Below, one piece after another: positions 26,832 to 35,371 of a stretch of DNA of 64,000 nt. Position numbers and translations under genes: made by a program. Within the stretch, counting starts at the first letter, position 1. Each line of letters starts with the position of its first letter. Source of the DNA: Pseudomonas nitroreducens (GTDB lineage: Bacteria > Pseudomonadota > Gammaproteobacteria > Pseudomonadales > Pseudomonadaceae); NCBI RefSeq assembly GCF_014204515.1, contig NZ_JACHLI010000005.1, positions 62,001-126,000 of the forward strand, read 5' to 3'. The notes below the pieces were generated by a model. It worked only from the letters and a program-made list of their open reading frames with translations. It did not search any database and had not been told where the DNA came from.

Positions 26832-28241
26832 TCAGGCGTTTTCCTCGAAATTCACACTCGGTGCCTTGCGACGGAAACCGCCGGTATGCACCGCCAGGTA
26901 AGCGAAGCCGACCGCGAACCAGCTCAGGCCGACGACCAGGGTCAGCTGCGAGAGGCTGGTCCACAGCCACAGGGTCAGGCACAGGCCGATGAACGGAATC
27001 GCGCCGTACAGCAGGACGTTCTTCGCCCCGCGGCGGCGCTCGACGCCCAGGTAGGTGCGGATCACCGCCAGGTTGACCACGGAGAAGGCCACCAGCGCGC
27101 CGAAGCTGATCATCGAGGCGAGGGTGGTGAGGTCCAGCACGACTGCCAGCAGGGACACGGCGGAGACCACCAGGATCGCCACCACCGGCGTCTGGAAACG
27201 TGCGTGCAGAGTGCCGAACAGGCTGCGCGGCAGGATGCCGTCGCGGCCCATGGTGAAGATGATGCGCGACACCGAGGCCTGGGACGCCAGCGCCGAGCCG
27301 ATGCAGCCGGCGATGTAGGCGGAGGTGAAGAAGTTGCCGAGGAACTGGCCGCCGGCCTTGAGCATCACTTCGTTGGCCGCCGAGTCGGCGTTCTGGAACA
27401 CGCTGCCGGGGAACACCAGCTGGCTGATGATTGCCAGCAGGGTGAACATCAGGCCGGCGATGACGGTGGTGATGATGATCGCGCGGGGGATATCGCGGCG
27501 GGCGTCGCGGGTTTCCTCGGCCATGGTCGAGACCGCGTCGAAGCCCAGGAACGACAGGCACAGTACCGCGGCGCCGGCCATCAGCGGGGCGAAGCCGGGC
27601 TGGGTGCCGTCACCGACGAAGGGCAGGCTGAAGTCGATGGCGGCGCCGCCGGTCAGGGTCTTGATCGACATGACTACGAACACCAGGATGAACACCAGCT
27701 GCGCGCCGACGATGACGTTGCTCATGCCGGCGACCTGGCTGATGCCGACCACGTTGAGCACGGTGACCAGGGCGATGGAGGCGACCACGAACATCCAGGC
27801 CGGGATTTCCGGGAAGGCGATGTTCATGAACAGGCCGATCAGCAGGTAGTTGATCATCGGCAGGAACAGGTAATCCAGCAGCAGCGACCAGCCGGAGAGG
27901 AAGCCGACCACCGGGCCGAAGCTCAGGCTGGTGTAGGAATACGCGGAGCCGGAAATCGGGTACTTGCGCACCATGAAGCTGTAGGAAGCGGCGGTGAACA
28001 ACATCGCCAGCAGGGTGATCAGGTAGGCCGTGGCAGTACGGCCGCCGGTCATCTCGGTGACCACGCCGTAGGTGGTGAACATGGTCAGCGGGACCATGTA
28101 GACCAGGCCGAAGAAGACCAGGGCGGGCAGGCCCAGGACGCGCTTCAGGCGGGCGTCGGCGTTGGCCGGGGTGCCGTGCTGGGTGCTTTGTTGAGTGCTT
28201 TGTTGAGCGTGTGCAGTGCTGGCGCTGTGTTGGCTGGCCAT
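26832..28241 (-). CDS. APC-family amino acid/polyamine permease
   Basis: A 469-residue APC transporter with about 12 membrane segments. The first transmembrane helix has GLPALVFFGLVYMVPLTMF, and YPISGSAYSYTS is the conserved APC segment near helix 3. SFLGFDAVSTMAEETRDARRDIPRAI is the family's loop after helix 6. It resembles PuuP-like putrescine importers, and its position upstream of the acetylpolyamine deacetylase supports polyamine or acetylpolyamine uptake; the substrate is inferred. The hydrophilic N-terminus contains a short in-frame duplication (QQSTQQST) from a 12-bp tandem repeat near 28183-28206. Confidence 0.87.
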   Translation of the reverse strand: MASQHSASTAHAQQSTQQSTQHGTPANADARLKRVLGLPALVFFGLVYMVPLTMFTTYGVVTEMTGGRTATAYLITLLAMLFTAASYSFMVRKYPISGSAYSYTSLSFGPVVGFLSGWSLLLDYLFLPMINYLLIGLFMNIAFPEIPAWMFVVASIALVTVLNVVGISQVAGMSNVIVGAQLVFILVFVVMSIKTLTGGAAIDFSLPFVGDGTQPGFAPLMAGAAVLCLSFLGFDAVSTMAEETRDARRDIPRAIIITTVIAGLMFTLLAIISQLVFPGSVFQNADSAANEVMLKAGGQFLGNFFTSAYIAGCIGSALASQASVSRIIFTMGRDGILPRSLFGTLHARFQTPVVAILVVSAVSLLAVVLDLTTLASMISFGALVAFSVVNLAVIRTYLGVERRRGAKNVLLYGAIPFIGLCLTLWLWTSLSQLTLVVGLSWFAVGFAYLAVHTGGFRRKAPSVNFEENA

Positions 28242-28588
28242 GGGAATTCCTCGCAGTTTTTATGTTCTGGTGCGGGTGGGCGGCGTTCGGTGGCCGTCCT
28301 GGTGTCGTCGGCTTGCGGCTCAGCCGCAGCGCTGGCGACGCGCGAGGAATGAGGGTTGGTGCTGCAGGTTGACGCAAAAGCTGGTCATGGGCGTTCTCGG
28401 GGCATTTGTTCTTGTGGATAACGCGCTCGCGTTCCCTCGGGAAATCCCTGCGCCATCTGCGATGGTGCAAGGGCTGGCCGCCTTTCCAGCCGCTCCCTGC
28501 GCGAGCCGCCCGACTCTAGCAACCGAGGTCTTCGGGCAGAACCCTGCAAAGGGTCAAAAAGGGATCGAAATGGCCAAAATGGCTGTCA
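28242..28588. other. Gene-free region upstream of the APC permease
   Basis: About 350 bp without a credible gene. It should contain the leftward promoter of the permease-aphB unit. Visible dyads are GCGCCATC-TGC-GATGGTGC around 28450 and GGCTGG/CCAGCC around 28475-28490. GAGGAA lies upstream of the permease ATG. No repeat element or RNA gene is evident. Confidence 0.5.
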
Positions 28589-28623
28589 GGTCAACCCGGC
28601 GCGCACCGCCGCGCCGGGTGACC
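28589..28623 (-). terminator. Strong hairpin at the end of the ABC importer operon
   Basis: CCCGGCGCG (28595-28603) and CGCGCCGGG (28610-28618) pair around CACCGC, extended by GGTCA/TGACC with one bulged A. It lies 7 bp past the binding-protein stop on the minus strand. There is no T-run, so it may act as a 3' stabiliser or a rho-assisted end rather than a classical terminator. Confidence 0.55.
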
Positions 28624-28629
28624 TTGCGG

Positions 28630-29679
28630 TCATTTCTTCAGCTTGGTCCAGACCTTGGAACGCAGTTGCAGGGCCTTGGGCGAGCACAGCTTGAAGGGCT
28701 TCAGGCGATCCAGCTTGTCCGCCGGGGTGTTGATCGCCGGATCGTCGAACAGCTCCTTGTCCATGAACTTGTCCGAGCCTTCGATCGCGTTGTTGTACTT
28801 GGCGAAGTTGGAGGCCAGGGCGATGTTCTCGGGCTGCATCATCCAGTTCAGGAAGGCGTGGGCCTCCTTGATGTTGGTGGCGTCCTTGGGAATGGTCAGG
28901 TTGTCGATGAACAGGCGCACGCCTTCCTTGGGATAGACGTAGACCAGGCTGGCGCGCTGGGCGTGGGCGCGGTGGAAGGCACCGTTCCATTGCTGGTGCA
29001 TGGAGACTTCGCCAGCGGCCATGCGCTCGATGGTGCCGTCGCTGTTGTACATGGCCAGCATCGGTTTCTGCTTGAGCAGCAGGTCCTGGATCTTCGCCGC
29101 TTCTTTCGGGTCCTCGGTGCACTCGTCGATGCCCAGGAAGTAGGACGCCGGGGCGTACAGCTCCTCGATGGAGTTGAGCGCCACCACCTTGCCCTTGAGC
29201 TCTTCTGGCGGCTCGAAGAATGGCTTCCAGCTTTCATCCAGCTTGCCGCCGGGCACCTTGGCGCTGTCGTAGCTGTAGCCGGTGGTGCCCCACAGGTAGG
29301 GGATCGAGTAGTCGTGGCCCGGATCGTAGGACAGGGTCTTGAACTTGTCCTTCAGATTGGCCAGGTTCGGCAGCTGCGACTTGTCGAGCTTCTGCAGCAG
29401 GCCTTCCTTGACGAAGATTTCGATGAAGCTGTCGGACGGCACGACTACGTCGTAGGCGCCGCCACCGGCCTTCAGCTTGGCCAGCAGGGTTTCGTTGCTG
29501 TCGTAGGAATCCAGGGTGGCGTGGATGCCGGTGTCCTTCTCGAACTTCTTCAGCAGTTCCGGCGGGAAGTAGTCGGACCAGTTGGCGAAGTGCAGGGTGC
29601 CGTCGGCATGGGCGCTGCCGGCCAGCAGCAGGCTGGCGGCGACGAACGCGCGGGCGATGGGGGTACGGCGGAATTTCAT
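28630..29679 (-). CDS. Polyamine ABC transporter binding protein (PotD/PotF type)
   Basis: A 349-residue periplasmic binding protein with a signal peptide ending SAHA and the family start DGTLHFANWSDYFPPELLKKFEKDTG. The family's ligand-site segments are present in variant form: SDSFIE, PYLWGTTGY and HQQWNGAFHRA. It ends LRSKVWTKLKK. It is clearly distinct from SpuD and SpuE. The ATG at 29679 has AAGGAG upstream; the open frame runs on to 29760 inside the permease gene. It is the last gene of a four-gene importer operon (ATPase, permease, permease, receptor). The preferred polyamine cannot be told from sequence alone. Confidence 0.9.
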   Translation of the reverse strand: MKFRRTPIARAFVAASLLLAGSAHADGTLHFANWSDYFPPELLKKFEKDTGIHATLDSYDSNETLLAKLKAGGGAYDVVVPSDSFIEIFVKEGLLQKLDKSQLPNLANLKDKFKTLSYDPGHDYSIPYLWGTTGYSYDSAKVPGGKLDESWKPFFEPPEELKGKVVALNSIEELYAPASYFLGIDECTEDPKEAAKIQDLLLKQKPMLAMYNSDGTIERMAAGEVSMHQQWNGAFHRAHAQRASLVYVYPKEGVRLFIDNLTIPKDATNIKEAHAFLNWMMQPENIALASNFAKYNNAIEGSDKFMDKELFDDPAINTPADKLDRLKPFKLCSPKALQLRSKVWTKLKK

Positions 29680-29722
29680 CGGTGAAGCTCCTTGCAATGT
29701 TGTTTTGTTTGGCGGCAGGAGG

Positions 29723-30511
29723 TCAGCGGCGACGCTGGCCGACGTAGTACGACAACGCAACGAACGCGATGGAAATCAACAGTATTATTGAAGATATGGC
29801 GTTGATCTTCGGGGAAATCCCCATTCGGATGGAGCTGAAGATGTACACCGGCAGGGTGGTGGCCCCGGCACCGGCGACGAAGTAGGTGATGACGAAGTCG
29901 TCCATCGAGATGATGAACGCCAGCATCGCCCCCGACACGATCCCCGGCGTCAGCAGGGGGAAGGTCACCTTCCAGAAGGTCTTCCATGGCGAGGCATAGA
30001 GGTCTGCCGCCGCTTCCTCCAGCCGGGGGTCCATGCCTTCGAGACGGGCGCGGATCGGCAGGTAGGCGAAGGGAATGCAGAACACGATGTGCGCCAGCAG
30101 GATGGTGAACAGCGACAGCTTCAGGCCGATGAAGGCGAAGAACATCAGGGTCGCGACAGCGGTGACGATCTCCGGCACCAGCAACGGCAGGCCCAGCACG
30201 CCGCTCATCACGGTCTGCCCGCGGAACGAGCGACCGCGCATGCCCAGCGCCGCAAGCGTGGCCAGTGTGGTGGCGACGACGGTGGCGAGGGTGGCGACGA
30301 TCAGCGAGTTCTTCGCCGCGCGGAGGATCTCCGGGTCATCCGCCACCACCGAGTACCACTTCAGGCTGAAGCTTTCCCACAGCGTCGCCGACTGGCCGCT
30401 GTTGAAGCTCAGCACCACCAGCACGAAGATCGGAATGTAGAGGAAGGCGAAGAACAGCCAGGCGGCGGGCCGGACCCCGGTGAAGCGCCAGAGCGGGTTG
30501 GCCGACTTCAT
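29723..30511 (-). CDS. Polyamine ABC transporter permease (PotC type)
   Basis: A 262-residue inner-membrane permease with about six membrane helices. The ATPase-docking EAA loop is LEEAAADLYASPWKTFWKVTFPLLTPGI. It begins 4 bp inside the end of the upstream permease gene (ATGA overlap), so the two channel halves are made together. The length is typical for PotC. It works with the permease at 30508 and the ATPase at 31419. Confidence 0.92.
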   Translation of the reverse strand: MKSANPLWRFTGVRPAAWLFFAFLYIPIFVLVVLSFNSGQSATLWESFSLKWYSVVADDPEILRAAKNSLIVATLATVVATTLATLAALGMRGRSFRGQTVMSGVLGLPLLVPEIVTAVATLMFFAFIGLKLSLFTILLAHIVFCIPFAYLPIRARLEGMDPRLEEAAADLYASPWKTFWKVTFPLLTPGIVSGAMLAFIISMDDFVITYFVAGAGATTLPVYIFSSIRMGISPKINAISSIILLISIAFVALSYYVGQRRR

Positions 30512-31422
30512 GGATGACCTCCCGACGCGCCCTGTTTGAACCGCATGCTGTAGATCATCATCGCCAGCAGCACGAAGGCCAGCAGGGCGAAGGACAGCGC
30601 CGCGCCGAACGGCCAGTTGTGCGCCGTGCCGAACTGCAGCTGGATCAGGTTGCCGATCATCAGCGACTTACCGCCCCCGAGCAGCTCGGGAATGATGTAG
30701 CTGCCCAGCGAAGGGATGAACACCAGGATGCAGCCGGCGACGATGCCGGGCATGGCCAGCGGGATGATGATCCGCCGGAGTGCCTTCCAGCGGTTGGCGC
30801 CCAGGTCGAAGGCCGCTTCCACCAGGCGCCAGTCCATCTTCTCCAGGCTGGTGTAGATGGGCAGGACCATGAACGGCAGGTAGGTGTAGAGCAGGCCGAT
30901 GATCACCGCGTTGTCGGTGTAGAGAATGCCCAGGGATGCGTTGGAGAAGCCCAGGCCGTGCAGCCCCTCATCGATCAGCCCGCCGTTGCGCAGCAGCAGC
31001 ATCCAGGCGTAGACCCGCACCAGCAGGTTGGTCCAGAACGGCACCGTGACCAGGAACAGCAGCAGGTTGCGCCGGCGTTCATCCTGCAGCGCCAGGTACA
31101 GCGCAGTGGGGAAACCGATCAGCACGCAGCCCAGGGTGGTCAGGATCGACAGCCAGAACGAGCGCTGGAAGATGCCCAGGTAGTCGGCGTTGAACGCCAG
31201 GCTGTCGTCCAGGTCGCGTTCCCAGAGGAAGTTGATGTAGGCCTCGATGGTGTGCTGGCCCCACTTCACGCCGCCGTAGTCCCCCGGTGCCTGGATCGAC
31301 ACGGCGAACATGATGCCCAGCGGCAGGACGAGGAAGACGATCAGCATGATCATCGCCGGGCTGGTCAGGGCCAGGCGTTTGAACAGCGATCTGCGTTCCG
31401 CTTGTGCGCGCAGTGTACTCAT
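30508..31422 (-). CDS. Polyamine ABC transporter permease (PotB type)
   Basis: A 304-residue permease with about six helices and the EAA loop LVEAAFDLGANRWKALRRIIIPLAMPGI. It overlaps the ATPase gene upstream and the PotC-type gene downstream by 4 bp each. The N-terminal cytoplasmic stretch of about 20 residues is basic, as expected for the inside-positive rule. Confidence 0.92.
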   Translation of the reverse strand: MSTLRAQAERRSLFKRLALTSPAMIMLIVFLVLPLGIMFAVSIQAPGDYGGVKWGQHTIEAYINFLWERDLDDSLAFNADYLGIFQRSFWLSILTTLGCVLIGFPTALYLALQDERRRNLLLFLVTVPFWTNLLVRVYAWMLLLRNGGLIDEGLHGLGFSNASLGILYTDNAVIIGLLYTYLPFMVLPIYTSLEKMDWRLVEAAFDLGANRWKALRRIIIPLAMPGIVAGCILVFIPSLGSYIIPELLGGGKSLMIGNLIQLQFGTAHNWPFGAALSFALLAFVLLAMMIYSMRFKQGASGGHP

Positions 31423-32468
31423 TCGGCCAGCACCCGGATGGCGGTGGCGGGAATGCGGACCCGCACCCGCGCGCCGGGCGCGTGGGTGGAAAGGGCGCCG
31501 TCGCGGTTCTGCTGACGGACCCGGAAGCCGCCCTGACCGGCGACGTTGAGGTGGTACACGGTGTCAGTGCCGACGTAGACGATGTTCTCGACCACGCCTT
31601 CGAGCTGGCCGTCCTGCGCGAGCTCGGTACGCTCCGGGCGGATCGCCAGGGTCACCTTGCCGGGCAGGGTGGTGGCGGCCGGCAGGGTCTGGCCGTCGGC
31701 CAGGCGCACGCTGTCACCGCTGGATTCGCCCTCGAGGAAGTTGGTCTCGCCGATGAAGTCGGCCACCAGGCGGTTGACCGGCGCCTCGTAGATCTCGGTG
31801 GGCGTGCCGATCTGCATGACCTTGCCGCGACTCATCACCGCGATGCGGTCGGACATGGTCAGGGCTTCTTCCTGGTCGTGGGTGACGAAGATGAAGGTGA
31901 TGCCGGTCTCGTGCTGCAGGCGCTTGAGCTCGATCTGCATTTCCTTGCGCAGCTTGAGGTCCAGCGCGGACAGCGATTCGTCGAGCAGCAGCACCTTGGG
32001 CCGGCTGGCCAGCGCGCGGGCCAGGGCGATGCGCTGTTGCTGGCCGCCGGAGAGCTGGTCGGCGCGGCGCTTGCCGACGTCGGGCAGGCGCACCAGGTCG
32101 AGCATCTTCTGCACGGTGGCGTCGATGTCGCTGCGTTGCTTGCCCTGCATTTCCAGGCCGAAGGCGATGTTCTCCGCCACCGTCATGTGGGGGAACAGGG
32201 CGTAGCTCTGGAACACGGTATTGACCGGGCGCTTGAAGGGCGGAAGGCCTTCCATCGCGTCGCCGTAGAGACGGATGCTGCCGGAGGAGGGTTGTTCGAA
32301 GCCGGCGATCAGTCGCAGCAAGGTGGTCTTGCCGCAGCCCGACGGGCCGAGGAGGGTGAAGAACTCGTTGGCGCGGATTTCCAGTGACACGTCGTCCAGG
32401 GCCTTGAGGCCTTGTCCGGGTGTACCGAACTCCATGCATATCCGCTCGATGGTGATCGCGCTGGTCAT
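31419..32468 (-). CDS. Polyamine ABC transporter ATPase (PotA type)
   Basis: A 349-residue ATPase. Walker A is GPSGCGKTT (41-49), the Q-loop is VFQSYALFPHM, the signature is LSGGQQQR (139-146) and the H-loop is VTHDQEEA. The Walker B segment reads LLLDESLSALD (160-170), with Ser165 where almost all family members have Pro; the Asp163 and Glu164 needed for catalysis are intact. A TOBE domain fills the last 110 residues. First gene of the importer operon; its upstream region holds a direct repeat and an inverted repeat. Confidence 0.92.
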   Translation of the reverse strand: MTSAITIERICMEFGTPGQGLKALDDVSLEIRANEFFTLLGPSGCGKTTLLRLIAGFEQPSSGSIRLYGDAMEGLPPFKRPVNTVFQSYALFPHMTVAENIAFGLEMQGKQRSDIDATVQKMLDLVRLPDVGKRRADQLSGGQQQRIALARALASRPKVLLLDESLSALDLKLRKEMQIELKRLQHETGITFIFVTHDQEEALTMSDRIAVMSRGKVMQIGTPTEIYEAPVNRLVADFIGETNFLEGESSGDSVRLADGQTLPAATTLPGKVTLAIRPERTELAQDGQLEGVVENIVYVGTDTVYHLNVAGQGGFRVRQQNRDGALSTHAPGARVRVRIPATAIRVLAE

Positions 32469-32689
32469 GCTTGTACCATGCAGTTAAGCAGTTGTTATTG
32501 TTGAGGTTTTACGGTTTCTAGGACCGTTTCACCTAGCTGCGGATTGATAATGACCAAGCGCCGGGATGCGCAGAACGATAGATCAGGCCAATAAGGGATA
32601 AATCAGGCCAAGTTGAAAATGCACGCTGCGCTGCTGGATTTCGGGAGTCAGCGGGGTGTCGTTTCGGTGAGTCTCGGCGCGGTGGCTTG
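32469..32689. promoter_or_regulatory. Promoter region of the second polyamine importer
   Basis: Two features stand out. ACGGT (32511-32515) and ACCGT (32523-32527) are an inverted repeat with a 7-nt spacer. ATCAGGCCAA is repeated exactly at 32582-32591 and 32602-32611, 20 bp apart, or two helical turns on the same DNA face. Direct repeats of this spacing suit AraC-type activators, and an AraC gene lies next door at 32870. The link is inferred. Confidence 0.5.
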
Positions 32690-32855
32690 CCCCTCACCCT
32701 AACCCTCTCCCAGGGGAGAGGGGACCGTTCTGTGTGATGCTGGAAAACGGAGTCAGCCGGAAACAGCATCTGTACGCTGCGGTTGGAGGGGGCGTGGAAT
32801 TTTCTAATGGCACGGATAGTCCCCTCTCCCTCTGGGAGAGGGCTGGGGTGAGGGG
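32690..32855. repeat. REP-like palindromic pair, copy 3
   Basis: Starts CCCCTCACCCTAACCCTCTC and ends GGGAGAGGGCTGGGGTGAGG, with a longer variable middle (about 95 bp) than the other copies. It lies directly downstream of the AraC gene stop (32870, minus strand) and upstream of the importer promoter. Confidence 0.85.
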
Positions 32856-32869
32856 ATGATCGAGCGCCG

Positions 32870-33886
32870 TCAGCCCCGATACAAGCTCGGACTCGCCCCG
32901 CTCCATCTCTGGAAGGCATGCCGGAAGCTGGCCGTCTCGCTGTAGCCCAGTTGCTCGGCGATCAGGTAGATCGGCAGGTCGGTGTCCTTGAGCAGTTGCC
33001 GGGCGCGATCGAAGCGCACTTCGTCGAGCACCTGTTGATAGCTGGTGTTCTGCTGCTGCAGGTGGCGACGCAGGGTGCGGGTGGACTTGTGCAGGTGGCG
33101 CGCCACGGAGTCGAGGCTGGCGGTGTCCTGCAGGTGGCTGGCCAGGTGCTGGCGCAACTGGTCGATCACGTCGCCGCGGGCGCTGAGTACCCCGCTCATG
33201 CGCAGGCACTGCTGCACGCCGTTGTGGCAGCTGACCGGGTCGGCAAGCGGCAAGGGCCGGTCCAGCAGCGCCGGGCTGAAGCACAGCGCACTGGTGGGCG
33301 CGCCGAAGTCCACCGGGCAGCCCAGGCGTTCGGTGTAGGTCTCGGCATGTAGCGGCGGCCGATACGCCAGCAGCAGCCGGCGCGGGCGCACCGATTCGCC
33401 GAGCAGGTCGCGGATCACCGTCAGCAGCGAGGTCAGGCACAGTTCGGTATTGAACACCGTCAGCTCCGGCGCGTAGCGATAGCCATCGGCGGTGAGGTGG
33501 ACTTCGTCGCCCTGCGGCGTCAGCGCGAGGCGGAAGTAGGTGCCGAGCAGCTCGGGAAACGACAGCGCCAGCTGCAGCGCATCACGCAGGGTGCGGCTGG
33601 CGAGCATGCTGTAGCCGAGGATGCCGTACGCCGAGACATGCATGCGCAGCCCCAGGTAGAGCCCCAGTGCCGGGTCGTGGTGGCAGTTCAGGGCGTTGGC
33701 GAAGACCCGCAGTTCCTGGGCGTGGGTGATCAGCTTCTCCGGGGTCAGCAGGTCCGCCTCGCCGATACCGCTGCCCTCCAGCAGCTTCGGCCGCGGCACG
33801 CCGGCGTGGTGCAGCACCTCGGTGGCCAGTACCACGGTGTGCAGGGTGGCCTGCTGGCGTTGTTCGGGGAGCAGGTGCTGGGCCAT
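32870..33886 (-). CDS. AraC-family transcriptional regulator
   Basis: A 338-residue regulator with an N-terminal arabinose-binding-like sensor domain (about residues 20-205) and a C-terminal AraC domain (about 235-335). The DNA-binding part shows LDSVARHLHKSTRTLRRHLQQQNTSY-like first-helix content and IYLIAEQLGYSETASFRHAFQRWSGASPSLYR. The overall design matches OruR/ArgR-type AraC proteins of Pseudomonas. It lies between the importer operon and the divergent CarP-like gene and could regulate either; the ligand is unknown. Confidence 0.87.
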   Translation of the reverse strand: MAQHLLPEQRQQATLHTVVLATEVLHHAGVPRPKLLEGSGIGEADLLTPEKLITHAQELRVFANALNCHHDPALGLYLGLRMHVSAYGILGYSMLASRTLRDALQLALSFPELLGTYFRLALTPQGDEVHLTADGYRYAPELTVFNTELCLTSLLTVIRDLLGESVRPRRLLLAYRPPLHAETYTERLGCPVDFGAPTSALCFSPALLDRPLPLADPVSCHNGVQQCLRMSGVLSARGDVIDQLRQHLASHLQDTASLDSVARHLHKSTRTLRRHLQQQNTSYQQVLDEVRFDRARQLLKDTDLPIYLIAEQLGYSETASFRHAFQRWSGASPSLYRG

Positions 33887-33960
33887 CGATACGCCTCTTG
33901 CGAAAGACAGGACGGACTTGCGCTAACCTGACTTTAGCCTGCTCGCAGCCCCCGATGGCC

Positions 33961-33977
33961 TTTAAGTTTGGCTTCAG
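33961..33977 (+). promoter_or_regulatory. Degenerate TTAAG-N6-TTCAG box upstream of the CarP-like gene
   Basis: TTTAAG (33961-33966) and CTTCAG (33972-33977) have the same 11-bp step as the array upstream of carO. It ends 44 bp before the ATG of the CarP-like gene, the same relative position as the carO array. It fits BqsR/CarR-type control with one weaker half-site. Confidence 0.55.
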
Positions 33978-34021
33978 GCGCTGCTGCGAAGCTGCCACGC
34001 CAACGTCGATCCGAGTCTTCC

Positions 34022-34951
34022 ATGCGTCGTCTGCTCAAACCCCGTCGTCTGTTCATGCTGCTGGCTCTGCTCGCCCTGGCGGTGCTGCTTGCGCTGGGCC
34101 AGAGCTTGCGGGTCTACGAGCGTGCCTGGTTCAAGTTCAACGAGTGGCGCCACGCTGCGCAATGGAAGGACCAGTCGATCTGGCTGCCCGACTACCGCGT
34201 GGTGCTGGAGGCGCAGCCGATCGAGGGGCTGGAGGACAACGTCTCGGCTCTGACCTACGACCCGGACCGGCAGACCCTGTTCACCGTGACCAACAAGCAG
34301 AACGAGCTGGTCGAGCTGTCGCTGGAGGGCAAGGTGCTGCGCAGGATCGAGTTGCATGGATTCGGCGATACCGAGGCTGTCGAATACATCAGCCGCAATG
34401 TCTACGTGATCAGCGATGAAACCCACCAGCGGCTGATTCGCGTCGAGCTGCACGATGATACGAAAGAGCTGCATGTAGAAGACGCCCAGCAGCTCGCCCT
34501 GGCCCTGGGGCGCGGTGGCAACAGCGGTTTCGAGGGACTCGCCTACGACTCGCTGGGCAAGCGCCTGTTCGTCGCCAAGGAGCGCAAGCCGGTGCACATC
34601 TATGAGGTGCGTGGCTTCCCTTACGAGCAGTCGGAGCAGCCCATCGCCGTACACGTGGTGGAAGACCTGGAACACAACCGCAACCTGTTCGTCCGCGATC
34701 TCTCCAGCCTGCAGTACGACGAGCGCAGCGGACACCTGCTGGCGCTGTCCGACGAATCCCGGCTGGTGCTGGAGCTGACGGCCGATGGCGAGCCGATCAG
34801 CTCGCTGTCGCTGCTGCGCGGCATGCAGGGCCTGCGTCGCAGCGTGCCGCAGGCTGAAGGCATCGCCATGGATGACCAGGGCACGCTGTACCTGGTCAGC
34901 GAACCCAACCTCTTCTACGTGTTCAAGAAGCGCGAGGCAGCCGAGGACTAG
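34022..34951 (+). CDS. carP: CarP-like beta-propeller membrane protein (SdiA-regulated family)
   Basis: A 309-residue protein with an N-terminal anchor (about residues 10-28) and a periplasmic beta-propeller with blades ALTYDPDRQTLFTVTNKQNEL, TEAVEYISRNVYVISDET, GFEGLAYDSLGKRLFVAKER and AEGIAMDDQGTLYLVSEPNLFYVF. It is a paralogue of the protein at 24067. In P. aeruginosa the calcium-regulated CarP (PA0327) belongs here and lies close to the same importer operon; the name is given on family and position. The ATG at 34022 gives the basic start MRRLLKPRRLF. Its stop overlaps that of the convergent yegP gene. Confidence 0.8.
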   Translation: MRRLLKPRRLFMLLALLALAVLLALGQSLRVYERAWFKFNEWRHAAQWKDQSIWLPDYRVVLEAQPIEGLEDNVSALTYDPDRQTLFTVTNKQNELVELSLEGKVLRRIELHGFGDTEAVEYISRNVYVISDETHQRLIRVELHDDTKELHVEDAQQLALALGRGGNSGFEGLAYDSLGKRLFVAKERKPVHIYEVRGFPYEQSEQPIAVHVVEDLEHNRNLFVRDLSSLQYDERSGHLLALSDESRLVLELTADGEPISSLSLLRGMQGLRRSVPQAEGIAMDDQGTLYLVSEPNLFYVFKKREAAED

Positions 34952-35280
34952 GTGTCGTCGCTGATCGGCGCATCTGCCGCGTAGCGCTTCACCGCTGCCA
35001 CGCCGGCGTCGGCGCTGGCTCGGCTGGCGTACATCTGGCTCTGCCCGACGATCTGGCCGTTGCTGGCCTTGAGCACGAAGCAGTGCTTGCCGTTGCTGGC
35101 GACCTTCACTTCGAAGGCACCTTCGCGCTGGGAGTTGCTGCGTACCGAATCGATCCCCTGGTGAGCCGAGGCTTTGGCCCGGTACAGCTCGCTGGTCAGG
35201 ACGATCTCGCCGTTGCTGGCGTGCAGGTTGAAGTAGAACTGGCCATCGCTGGCCTTCTTCAGATGGTACTTGGCGGCCAT
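34948..35280 (-). CDS. YegP-like protein (two DUF1508 repeats)
   Basis: A 110-residue protein built of two tandem YegP/DUF1508 units: YHLKKASDGQFYFNLHASNGEIVLTSELY and FEVKVASNGKHCFVLKASNGQIVGQSQMY. Each ends with the conserved SNG.I..S..Y pattern. AGGAG lies upstream of the ATG at 35280. It is cytoplasmic, and the function is unknown. Its TAG stop overlaps the TAG of carP on the other strand, within 34948-34951. Confidence 0.88.
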   Translation of the reverse strand: MAAKYHLKKASDGQFYFNLHASNGEIVLTSELYRAKASAHQGIDSVRSNSQREGAFEVKVASNGKHCFVLKASNGQIVGQSQMYASRASADAGVAAVKRYAADAPISDDT

Positions 35281-35371
35281 GCTGCGTCTCCTGGGGCGGG
35301 GCGGGTCATCCCAGCGTAGACGGCTGCCGGTGCTGCAGAAGGCGCCACCCGGTGGATGGCGCCCGAGGGCG

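Noticed and set aside
26820..28352. Plus-strand 510-codon frame over the APC permease
   Set aside because: It is Gln/Gly/Asp/Arg-rich with no motif, and antisense to a permease with about 12 membrane helices.
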